Counted from the first letter of the stretch, positions 1 through 5,194 are shown. The stretch is DNA of 5,194 nucleotides from Kiritimatiellia bacterium (GCA_017459225.1 JAFUDL010000384.1:1-5194); one strand, 5' to 3'. Made by a program: numbers and translations. Notes: generated by a model from the letters alone, not told the origin.

Positions 1-190
1 CGAGCTGCGCAGGCTTGTGAACCCGAAGCCGCGCGCGCATCAGCATCTTGAGGCACCTCCGCCGCCAATCGCGGAGATGCCGGATACGACTGGCGCAGAG
101 ATACCCGCCGAGGCTCTGAAGTTTGCGACCTTCCTGAAACTCGACGACAAGAAGAAGAAGTCGCATCCCTCACGCGGCAACATCCACTAA
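1..190 (+). CDS. C-terminal tail of an unidentified protein (5' end outside window)
   Basis: An open frame enters from the left edge (first full codon at position 2) and ends at TAA 188-190, giving 62 residues. The tail contains a proline run (EAPPPPIAEMP), a more hydrophobic stretch (EALKFATFLKL) and a very basic end (DDKKKKSHPSRGNIH). No catalytic motif or known domain can be recognised, so no function is assigned. The low-complexity proline- and lysine-rich character is typical of a disordered C-terminal extension. Its stop lies only 9 bases before the start of the YihY/BrkB gene, which suggests co-transcription. Evidence that it is coding is the open frame running to a stop right before the next start and the GC-rich codon use; the sample is short. 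Confidence 0.6.
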   Translation, partial: ELRRLVNPKPRAHQHLEAPPPPIAEMPDTTGAEIPAEALKFATFLKLDDKKKKSHPSRGNIH

Positions 191-199
191 GGGCGGCAA

Positions 200-1366
200 A
201 TGGCGAACGAAAGCAGAAAGACAGGCGGCATCGTCCGCATAAAGGCCTTTCTAGGGGCCCGTGTCAAGCAGCTGAAGGATCGTTATGACCGTACGCGCGA
301 ATATCTGGGCGACGGCTTGTGGGAGGAGGATCTCGAGAACTGCGGAGGATTTCGCAGATGGCGAATCAACACGCTGCGCTTTCTGGGAGTGCTGTCGAAG
401 GGTTTCGTGGAACACCGCATCGGTCTGCATGCCGCTGGGCTCACGTTCATTTCGCTTCTTTCCGTTGTGCCGATATTGATGTTGATGCTGCTTCTCACGA
501 AGCCGTGCGGAATGTACGAATGGGCCCGCCAGCAGCTTGTGGTGCAGACGGACAACATGATAGAGCGCTTCTTCGAGCATAAGGCCTCAGAGGATTCGGT
601 AGTGGAAAAGGGCGTGGCTGCAGTCGTCGCAACTGCAAAGCTCCCGGTGGCGCAGCAGGACGACGAGGCGGGGCGCAAGTTCGGCGCGCAGGCGCGCGAG
701 CTGCGCGACCAGGTGCTGGGGCAGGTGGACGACAAGATAGAGCACTTCAACTTCGGCCTGATGGCGCTAATCGGCTTTGCAGTGCTGGCTTTCACAGTCA
801 CATCTACTTTCGGGCAGGTTGAGGCTACAATGAATGAGATATGGCTGGTGAAGAAGGGGAGAAGCCTTTGGAAGCGTCTTCTCCTCTACGGGCTAACTCT
901 GATGGTGCTCCCATTCCTCACTGCGCTCGCGATGTCGCTGCCGCTTATGCGCATGGTCAAGAGCGTTCTTGACGCCACGCTGGGAGCCACCTCGTACACG
1001 AAATGGGCGGGTGACGCGCTTGTGGCGGTGCTGGATTCGTCGTTCACTTCATTTGTCGTGTCGCTTGTCTTCACCACACTCGCCTTCGCCTTCCTCTTCT
1101 GGGTGATGCCGAACCGCAAGGTGAAGTGGAGGCCGGCGTTCTGGGGCGGTCTGCTCACGGCGCTCATTCTGAAGCTTTGGATGGCGGTATGCGTGGTTCT
1201 GCAGGGAATTTTCATAAAGGGCGGTGCGGCGTATGGTTCCTTCGCGCTCATTCCCATCCTCATCATCTGGATTTCGTACAACTGGAAGATAATCCTAATT
1301 GGGAGCAACATGGCCTATGCGTTTCAGTGCGTTGATAGCAAGTGTAGCGATCTGCCTGACGAGTGA
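200..1366 (+). CDS. YihY/BrkB-family inner membrane protein
   Basis: 388 residues. The protein is polytopic, with about six hydrophobic segments near residues 79-100, 187-203, 226-248, 282-302, 314-337 and 347-372. Family-like stretches include HAAGLTFISLLSVVPILML (first membrane segment), FGQVEATMNEIW after the second, the VMPNRKVKWRPAFWGGLL block, and the C-terminal GSFALIPILIIWISYNWKI and GSNMAYAF. The YihY/BrkB family (once misannotated as ribonuclease BN) has no settled molecular function; transport or envelope roles are suggested. It is longer than the usual 280-320 residues because of a soluble, charged N-terminal part of about 70 residues and a hydrophilic insertion of about 85 residues (101-185) between the first two membrane segments. 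ATG 200 follows the previous stop by 9 bases with only a weak GGGCGG ribosome site, so translational coupling is likely. The 3' end overlaps the metallopeptidase gene by 50 bases. Confidence 0.9.
   Translation: MANESRKTGGIVRIKAFLGARVKQLKDRYDRTREYLGDGLWEEDLENCGGFRRWRINTLRFLGVLSKGFVEHRIGLHAAGLTFISLLSVVPILMLMLLLTKPCGMYEWARQQLVVQTDNMIERFFEHKASEDSVVEKGVAAVVATAKLPVAQQDDEAGRKFGAQARELRDQVLGQVDDKIEHFNFGLMALIGFAVLAFTVTSTFGQVEATMNEIWLVKKGRSLWKRLLLYGLTLMVLPFLTALAMSLPLMRMVKSVLDATLGATSYTKWAGDALVAVLDSSFTSFVVSLVFTTLAFAFLFWVMPNRKVKWRPAFWGGLLTALILKLWMAVCVVLQGIFIKGGAAYGSFALIPILIIWISYNWKIILIGSNMAYAFQCVDSKCSDLPDE
1301..1305 (+). promoter_or_regulatory. Candidate Shine-Dalgarno (GGGAG) for the metallopeptidase gene
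   Basis: GGGAG lies 11 bases before ATG 1317, inside the coding sequence of the upstream YihY gene. It supports ATG 1317 over the in-frame TTG at 1299, which would add only LGATWP-like residues before the signal peptide and would lie just upstream of this site. The spacing is slightly long, so the site is probable rather than certain. Confidence 0.45.
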
Positions 1367-2858
1367 GGCGGCTCTGCGCTTTACGGAGCCCGTCTGGCGG
1401 GCCGACCTTGGGCTGCACATGCCGAATCTCGTCGGCGCCATTGCGGCTCCGATCGACATGCCGCGTGCCACGGCTTACCTGATGACTAGCACGGACGGGC
1501 GGCGCCTCGAGGATCGTTTCGACAAGTTCGGACTCTGGACTTGCGCCACGGTGCGCGGCCGCTGGCGCGACGCCGAAGGGCGCATGCTTTTCGTGGCGCG
1601 TCTCGCAACGCAGCCGCCAGACGACACGCCTGGCACCACGAGCACCCGCCGCGACTTCGCCAAACTGCAGGCATTGGTTCCCATAGACCCCAAGAACCGC
1701 GAGCAGCGCGACGAGGCCGTTGAGTTCATCTCGCCTGTGGATATTGGACGCGCCGCATCCCCGCGGCGCTCGCAGCGCAAGAATATGACTGGAATCGTGT
1801 GCTATCCCGCGACGGACGAAAACTTTCTCGTGTATGCGTTTCGTCCGCGCAGCCCTGAACGCCTCGAGTCGCCGCCATGGTTCATGGTGGTGCTCGCAGC
1901 GCTGCCGGGCGAGGACATGGCGGCCGTGCGGGCACGTTTTGACGAAGACTTCCTTGACCGCATATCCGTGCCGCCGCTTGGCGCGCGCCGCGCTCTTGCG
2001 AAACCACTGCCGCCGCCTGACTCCGACGCATCCGAAACCGATCTTCTGCGCGCCGATCTCCGCTCCAGCGTTGCGAACTACGACGACTGGAAATGCACTG
2101 AGGCGGAGGACGTGGTGGTGCTTGACGACCTCGATCCCGGCGTACGCGCCTCGCTCGTCGCCTCGATAACCAACAACCTGCCCCGTCTGCGCCGCGCCTA
2201 CGCCCGCATGGTGCCTTCGCCCCTTGCCGCCACGAACGTTCTCGCCGCCGTGCGGGTTTTCCGCAGCAAGGAGGAGTACCTTGCCTATGTGGGCACGAAT
2301 CAGAAGTGGACTTCCGCTCTGTGGAGTCCGGAAAGGCGCGAGCTGGTGCTGTACCATCCGGAAGCTGGCAACGAGCAGCTTCTGCGCACTGTCTGGCACG
2401 AGGGATTCCACCAGTATCTCGCCTACGCGGGATCGATGTTCGAAAGCTCTCCGTGGTTCAACGAGGGCATCGCCGAGCTGTTCGAGAATTCCCACTTCGA
2501 CCACAAGGGCAACATCGTCTTCGAGCGCGAGGCCAAGAACGCCGCCTACGTGCACGAATATGCTGCGTCGCTTGCAGAGATGCTGCCGGAGATATTCGAA
2601 ATGGACTATCAGGAGTTCTATGCCGGCTCGCAGGAGGAAATCCTCGTGCGCTATCGCATCGCGTGGTCGATTGCATACTTTCTCGAGGTCGGAGCGCCCA
2701 AACTGCGCTTCCGTCCGTACGAGACGCTGCGCGCCGACTACCTGAAGGCGCTCGTCGAGACGCGTTCGATGCACGAGGCCACGGCGAAGGCGTTCGGAAA
2801 CGAAAAAAGCCGCGATGAATTCATCGCGGCCTGGCTCGCCTTCTGGCGCAACAACTGA
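1317..2858 (+). CDS. Exported zinc metallopeptidase, gluzincin type (DUF1570-like)
   Basis: 513 residues from ATG 1317. Residues 1-18 look like a short signal peptide: basic R2, hydrophobic core ALIASVAICL and a likely SEA cleavage site. C13 is preceded by VAI, which is a poor lipobox, so a lipoprotein is unlikely. Residues about 20-260 match nothing I recognise. The C-terminal half carries the peptidase signature: HEGFH at 361-365 (zinc ligands H361 and H365, catalytic E362), then SSPWFNEGIAELFE with E383 as the probable third ligand, giving an HExxH-x17-E arrangement like gluzincin (peptidase MA clan) enzymes. The preceding VFRSKEEYLAY and RRELVLYHPE strands resemble DUF1570 proteins. The predicted site of action is the periplasm or outside the cell; the substrate is unknown. 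The start overlaps the YihY gene by 50 bases, so coupled translation is likely. Its last codons contain the terminator of the opposing gene. I saw no plus-strand terminator after its stop. Confidence 0.85.
   Translation: MRFSALIASVAICLTSEAALRFTEPVWRADLGLHMPNLVGAIAAPIDMPRATAYLMTSTDGRRLEDRFDKFGLWTCATVRGRWRDAEGRMLFVARLATQPPDDTPGTTSTRRDFAKLQALVPIDPKNREQRDEAVEFISPVDIGRAASPRRSQRKNMTGIVCYPATDENFLVYAFRPRSPERLESPPWFMVVLAALPGEDMAAVRARFDEDFLDRISVPPLGARRALAKPLPPPDSDASETDLLRADLRSSVANYDDWKCTEAEDVVVLDDLDPGVRASLVASITNNLPRLRRAYARMVPSPLAATNVLAAVRVFRSKEEYLAYVGTNQKWTSALWSPERRELVLYHPEAGNEQLLRTVWHEGFHQYLAYAGSMFESSPWFNEGIAELFENSHFDHKGNIVFEREAKNAAYVHEYAASLAEMLPEIFEMDYQEFYAGSQEEILVRYRIAWSIAYFLEVGAPKLRFRPYETLRADYLKALVETRSMHEATAKAFGNEKSRDEFIAAWLAFWRNN
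2803..2830 (-). terminator. Intrinsic terminator of the glycogen-binding protein gene, inside the convergent metallopeptidase CDS
   Basis: Positions 2809-2830 are a perfect 22-base palindrome (half-site GCCGCGATGAA, centred on an EcoRI-type GAATTC). As minus-strand RNA it folds into a 9-bp GC-rich stem with an AAUU loop, followed at once by six U residues (the A tract at 2803-2808). This is a textbook rho-independent terminator for minus-strand transcription, starting 34 bases after the stop codon of the gene at 2865-3275. On the plus strand the T tract is absent, so it should act in one direction only. The same bases encode E-K-S-R-D-E-F-I-A-A near the metallopeptidase C-terminus. Confidence 0.85.
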
Positions 2859-2864
2859 CGGGAA

Positions 2865-3275
2865 TCACTCCACTACCAGCACGCTGTTGAAGGTGCCCAT
2901 CGAGTTGGGAATCTTCTCCGCGTTCTGGACATCCTCCGTCCAGTCGCCCTTGCCGCCGGTGACAAGGAAGAACTTGTACTCGTAGCGGCCAGGCTTGAGG
3001 CGCATGGTGATGGAATAGACGCCGTCGCCCTTTTTGTCGGTCATCTTCGTGCTCTTGTCCCACAGCTGCCAGTTGTTGAACGTGCCGACTGCGTACACCT
3101 CGCGTCCAGGTTCGAAGCTGGAGGTAAGAGAGACGATCTTCTCGGCGTCCTTCTGCTCCTCCGCCTTGGTCACGGGGGCCTTTTCTGCGGCGGCCTTGGT
3201 GGCGCACTTCCGCGTGGTGCGGGGCTTGCGCGCAACGGTTGGCTTCGTGGCAGTTTTGCTGCTCTTTATCTTCAT
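2865..3275 (-). CDS. Small glycogen-binding domain protein (CBM48/AMPK-beta type) with lysine-rich N-terminal tail
   Basis: 136 residues. Residues 1-46 are a basic, Ala/Thr/Lys-rich tail (11 lysines plus several arginines), probably disordered and reminiscent of histone H1-like tails. Residues about 47-136 form a single early-set immunoglobulin-like glycogen-binding domain. GTFNNW (64-69), GRYEYKFF (96-103), DW (111-112) and MGTFN (126-130) line up with the carbohydrate-contacting residues of AMPK beta as I recall them: W69 with W100, K101 with K126, W112 with W133, T128 with T148 and N130 with N150. M126 replaces L146. No catalytic domain is attached, so the likely role is binding glycogen or another alpha-glucan in the cytoplasm; no signal peptide is seen. 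ATG 3275 is preceded by a strong AAGAAGGA ribosome site. It has its own promoter and terminator. The domain call is firm; the physiological role is inferred. Confidence 0.88.
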   Translation of the reverse strand: MKIKSSKTATKPTVARKPRTTRKCATKAAAEKAPVTKAEEQKDAEKIVSLTSSFEPGREVYAVGTFNNWQLWDKSTKMTDKKGDGVYSITMRLKPGRYEYKFFLVTGGKGDWTEDVQNAEKIPNSMGTFNSVLVVE

Positions 3276-3280
3276 TTTTG

Positions 3281-3288
3281 TCCTTCTT
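3281..3288 (-). promoter_or_regulatory. Strong Shine-Dalgarno (AAGAAGGA) of the glycogen-binding protein gene
   Basis: Read on the minus strand, AAGAAGGA is followed by a 5-base CAAAA spacer and ATG 3275. It is the best ribosome binding site in the window and fixes the start. A longer overlapping frame starting at 3339 has no comparable site. Confidence 0.8.
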
Positions 3289-3339
3289 TTCTTGCCTTGG
3301 AGAGGGCTCCTTTAGGCCATCTCCGAAAGTTGGGCGCAT

Positions 3340-3368
3340 ATTGTATATTTTTGATGCGTGGTTGTCAA
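3340..3368 (-). promoter_or_regulatory. Near-consensus sigma70-type promoter of the glycogen-binding protein gene
   Basis: On the minus strand TTGACA (3368-3363) is a perfect -35 element and TACAAT (3345-3340) a one-mismatch -10 element, with exactly 17 bases between them. Transcription would start near 3333, leaving a leader of about 58 bases before ATG 3275. The region is AT-rich within an otherwise GC-rich window, and an A tract lies upstream of the -35 (minus-strand A run within 3383-3389), which may act as an UP-like element. It implies strong, possibly constitutive expression independent of the fumarase operon. Confidence 0.75.
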
Positions 3369-3404
3369 TGGGGTATATTGTATTTTTTTGTGATTTGGAA
3401 TGGC

Positions 3405-3422
3405 GATCAAACGGCTTTGATC
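3405..3422. repeat. Inverted repeat GATCAAA-CGGC-TTTGATC at the fumarase beta stop codon
   Basis: A perfect 7-bp inverted repeat with a 4-base loop includes the TGA stop (3409-3407) of the beta subunit gene in one arm. On the minus strand no T tract follows, so it does not qualify as an intrinsic terminator. It could be a weak 3'-end hairpin or chance. Confidence 0.4.
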
Positions 3423-4000
3423 AGCGACTTGAAGCGGGCTAGGGATTCCCGCTGAACGCTTTCGAAGAGCGAGACGCCGTGTGCGTCCATGGCGACGACG
3501 CACTGGAAGTCCTCGACCTCAAGCTCCCAGCATGCCTCTGCGGCGCCGAACTCCTTCAGGAAGTATACGTTCTCCACGCTCTTCACTGCGCGGGCCGTAA
3601 CCGCGGCTGCGCCGCCGACAGCCTGCAGATAGACGGCGCCGAAACGTTCGCATGCGGCGAGCACAGTGGCGTCCATGCCGCCTTTGCCGATTATTAGACG
3701 CACGCCTGTCTTCTCGATGAAAGCGGCCTCGTAGGGATTCTCGCGCATGCTGGTGGTGGGTCCGCCAGCCGCGATGCGCCATGGTGCGGCGCCGGGATGG
3801 ACGGGTATGGCCGGCACCACGACTGGACCGCAGTGGTAGAGCGCGCCGCCGCGCATGTCGACGGGGATTGCGCCGCCGTCCGCAAAACGCTTGTGCAGTC
3901 GGTCGCGTCCGGTCCACACCCTGCCGTTCACGCTCACCACGTCGCCCGCCTTGAGCTCCCGCACCACGTCTTCAGAAAATGGATAAGTCAGATTAATCAT
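3407..4000 (-). CDS. Class I fumarate hydratase (or L-tartrate dehydratase), beta subunit
   Basis: 197 residues from ATG 4000. It corresponds to the C-terminal domain of class I iron-sulfur hydro-lyases, which forms part of the active site with the alpha subunit. Visible family motifs are GRVWTGRDRLHKR (26-38), the GGPTTSMRENPYE block (79-91), IGKGGM (104-109) and AVGGAAA (127-133). The reaction is reversible hydration of fumarate to malate; the related tartrate dehydratase converts L-tartrate to oxaloacetate, and the two cannot be separated by eye. The ATG at 4000 is preferred because the domain starts right there (MINLTYPFSEDVVRELKAGD) and family members begin similarly. An upstream in-frame TTG at 4042 would overlap the alpha gene by 11 bases and add 14 residues without family resemblance. 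It lies 31 bases after the alpha gene. No clear terminator follows, so some read-through into the glycogen-binding gene is possible. Confidence 0.92.
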   Translation of the reverse strand: MINLTYPFSEDVVRELKAGDVVSVNGRVWTGRDRLHKRFADGGAIPVDMRGGALYHCGPVVVPAIPVHPGAAPWRIAAGGPTTSMRENPYEAAFIEKTGVRLIIGKGGMDATVLAACERFGAVYLQAVGGAAAVTARAVKSVENVYFLKEFGAAEACWELEVEDFQCVVAMDAHGVSLFESVQRESLARFKSLIKAV

Positions 4001-4031
4001 GTTCAACTTCTCAACCTTCAAACTCTCCCAC

Positions 4032-4877
4032 TCACACAACAAGCACGCCTCTTCGCGCGGCCCAGCACATGTATGCGACCGTCACGAAGTAGCTTGCGGG
4101 CAGGCGCGGACGTGTGCCGATCTTTACGCCGAGAAGGGTGGTCTTTCCGCCGAGGCCCATCGGACCAATCCCGAGCGAGTTTGCCTCCTTGAGAATGCGG
4201 CGCTCGAGCTTGGCGAGCGCGGGCACGGGATTTGCGTCGCCAATGTCGCGCAAAAGCTGCATCTTCGCCTCCTCGAATCCGCTCGCACGATCGCCGCCCA
4301 CGCAAACGCCCAGAAGCCCCGGCGCGCAACCGAAGCCCTGTGCTCGCTGCACTGCGGCGAGCACGCACTTGCGCACGCCCTCCATGTCGCGCGCGGCGCC
4401 GAGCGACGCGTCGGGCAGCGAGAACTGCACGCTCATGTTTTCGCTGCCTCCGCCTTTCATTATCAGGCGGATCGTGCCGTGTCCCTCTTTTGCGTCGCTT
4501 CCAACGTAGTGGACGACCGGAGCGCCTGGGCAAACGTTCGAGTCGATCGACGCGCCGGTGATGGGGTCGATCGTGTTGCGGCGAAGCCAGCCCTGGGAAC
4601 TGGCGTAGGCTACTGCCTCGTCAAATGCAGACTGCGGTGCCTTGCGGCGCAGCGAGGCGTCCACGAAGAACGTGAGCGTGCCTGTATCCTGGCAGAGCGG
4701 CGTGCCGGCTGCGCGTGCGAGAGCGACGTTCTTGAGGATCGTCTCGAGCACCATGCATGCGCTTGATCCTCTGGCCTCGCGGCGCAGCGCGCTGCGGATG
4801 GCGCGTTCGGCGTCGGAAGGAAGAGAGCTTGAAGTGCTGTGCACCAGCTCGGCGATTTCTCGTGCGATCTTCTTCAT
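4032..4877 (-). CDS. Class I fumarate hydratase (or L-tartrate dehydratase), alpha subunit, [4Fe-4S]
   Basis: 281 residues, the usual length for the separate N-terminal domain of class I hydro-lyases. Three cysteines sit where the cluster ligands are expected: C62 in LCQDTGT, C184 in GFGCAPG and C271 in YMCWAARR. Other signatures are KGGGSENMS (141-149) and GIGPMGLGGKTT (236-247). The enzyme interconverts fumarate and malate in the cytoplasm with an oxygen-labile cluster, which fits an anaerobe; L-tartrate dehydratase is the main alternative. ATG 4877 is the only possible start near the domain beginning, because the proC stop (4895-4893) is in the same frame just five codons upstream and no start codon lies between. 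No Shine-Dalgarno sequence is present; instead the 15-base gap is C/T-rich, so initiation probably depends on ribosomes that have just finished proC. It is followed by the beta subunit gene, as is normal. Confidence 0.93.
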   Translation of the reverse strand: MKKIAREIAELVHSTSSSLPSDAERAIRSALRREARGSSACMVLETILKNVALARAAGTPLCQDTGTLTFFVDASLRRKAPQSAFDEAVAYASSQGWLRRNTIDPITGASIDSNVCPGAPVVHYVGSDAKEGHGTIRLIMKGGGSENMSVQFSLPDASLGAARDMEGVRKCVLAAVQRAQGFGCAPGLLGVCVGGDRASGFEEAKMQLLRDIGDANPVPALAKLERRILKEANSLGIGPMGLGGKTTLLGVKIGTRPRLPASYFVTVAYMCWAARRGVLVV

Positions 4878-4892
4878 GTGAAGGAGGGGGCG

Positions 4893-5194
4893 TCAGGCGC
4901 CGAGTTCAGCGGAGCGGAGAGCGGCGGCCTTTAGGGTGGCGGCGACAATGGACTTGAAGTCCGATGCGCGCATCACGTCCATGCCGGCTGCGGTTGTGCC
5001 GCCTGGAGTGGCGACGCCGGCGATTAACTCCTCGAGGTCGGCGCCGCTCTGGCGGAGGTACGCGGCGGTGCCGAGCATCGTCTGCTCGGCGAGAAGGCGA
5101 GCGACGGCGGGCTTGAGCCCGAGCTTGACGCCGCCCTCCACCATCGCCTCCTCCATGTAGGCGAAATACGCGGGGCCCGAGCCGGAGAGCGCCG
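4893..5194 (-). CDS. proC: Pyrroline-5-carboxylate reductase, C-terminal part (5' end outside window)
   Basis: The last 99 residues of ProC are present, out of a usual length of about 270. The C-terminal dimerisation domain is clear: ALSGSGPAYFAYMEEAMVEG at the window edge, QTMLGTAAYL, the hallmark VATPGGTTAAGMDVM, and the ending IVAATLKAAALRSAELGA. ProC catalyses NAD(P)H-dependent reduction of 1-pyrroline-5-carboxylate to L-proline, the last step of proline synthesis, in the cytoplasm. The frame is open through position 5192, and ATG 5156 is internal, not the start. The TGA at 4895-4893 lies 15 bases before the fumarase alpha start in the same frame, so the two genes are probably co-transcribed although they belong to different pathways. 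Confidence 0.95.
   Translation of the reverse strand, partial: ALSGSGPAYFAYMEEAMVEGGVKLGLKPAVARLLAEQTMLGTAAYLRQSGADLEELIAGVATPGGTTAAGMDVMRASDFKSIVAATLKAAALRSAELGA

Noticed and set aside
283..801. A 172-codon minus-strand frame opposite the YihY gene
   Set aside because: It is Ser/Arg/Cys-rich with no domain and lies opposite a well-supported membrane protein.
1350..1358. A lipobox at C13 of the metallopeptidase signal peptide
   Set aside because: The residue before the cysteine is isoleucine rather than G, A or S, and a better signal peptidase I site (SEA) follows.
1263..2774. A 503-codon open frame on the minus strand opposite the metallopeptidase gene
   Set aside because: It is a shadow frame produced by GC-rich codon use. 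Its product is rich in R, H and A with no recognisable domain, while the plus-strand frame has a signal peptide, HExxH motif and family resemblance.
2821..3339. A 172-codon minus-strand frame overlapping the glycogen-binding gene
   Set aside because: The product is low-complexity (RRKGPRDQGGGAEGRREDR-like) with no domain, and the frame at 2865-3275 has a clear CBM48 domain, Shine-Dalgarno sequence and promoter.
3362..3379. A plus-strand promoter made of TTGTCA and TATATT in the AT-rich gap
   Set aside because: The two elements are too close together and no plus-strand gene lies downstream.
4001..4042. Start of the fumarase beta gene at the TTG at 4042
   Set aside because: The extra 14 residues derive from the repeat-like gap and show no family similarity; the ATG at 4000 fits the usual domain beginning.
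3999..4766. A 255-codon plus-strand frame opposite the fumarase alpha gene
   Set aside because: The sequence resembles no protein family, whereas the minus-strand frame carries all three iron-sulfur cysteines and other fumarase motifs.
4881..4890. A strong AAGGAGGGGG Shine-Dalgarno-like sequence on the plus strand
   Set aside because: No plausible plus-strand gene starts just after it; the minus strand is coding on both sides (proC and fumarase alpha).

Overview
The window is a GC-rich, densely coded bacterial chromosome segment in two blocks that meet head-to-head at their 3' ends near position 2860. No rRNA, tRNA, CRISPR array, insertion sequence or phage gene is visible, and no stretch over 300 bases lacks a gene. 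The mix of a DUF1570-like secreted metallopeptidase, a small stand-alone glycogen-binding (CBM48/AMPK-beta type) protein and an oxygen-sensitive two-subunit class I fumarase suggests an anaerobic member of the Planctomycetes-Verrucomicrobia-Chlamydiae group, perhaps Kiritimatiellota or Lentisphaerota. That placement is an inference from gene content and style only and is not secure.

Plus-strand block (1-2858): the C-terminal tail of an unidentified protein (stop at 188-190), then after 9 bases a YihY/BrkB-family polytopic membrane protein (200-1366), then, overlapping it by 50 bases in another frame, an exported zinc metallopeptidase with HEGFH and NEGIAE motifs (1317-2858). The tight spacing suggests one transcript. 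Its promoter lies outside the window.

Minus-strand block (5194-2865): the C-terminal third of proC (pyrroline-5-carboxylate reductase), then the alpha (4877-4032) and beta (4000-3407) subunits of a class I [4Fe-4S] fumarate hydratase or L-tartrate dehydratase, apparently one operon. After a 131-base AT-rich gap comes a small protein with a lysine-rich tail and a glycogen-binding domain (3275-2865). This last gene has a near-consensus sigma70-type promoter (TTGACA-17-TACAAT), a strong Shine-Dalgarno sequence and an intrinsic terminator of its own, so it looks like an independent transcription unit.

The most notable non-coding structure is that terminator. It is a perfect 22-base palindrome followed on the minus strand by six T residues, and it lies wholly inside the last codons of the convergent metallopeptidase gene, so one DNA segment serves as protein code on one strand and as a transcription stop on the other. 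I found no clearly new multi-gene system here. The YihY/metallopeptidase pairing and the lysine-tailed glycogen-binding protein are the least explained parts.
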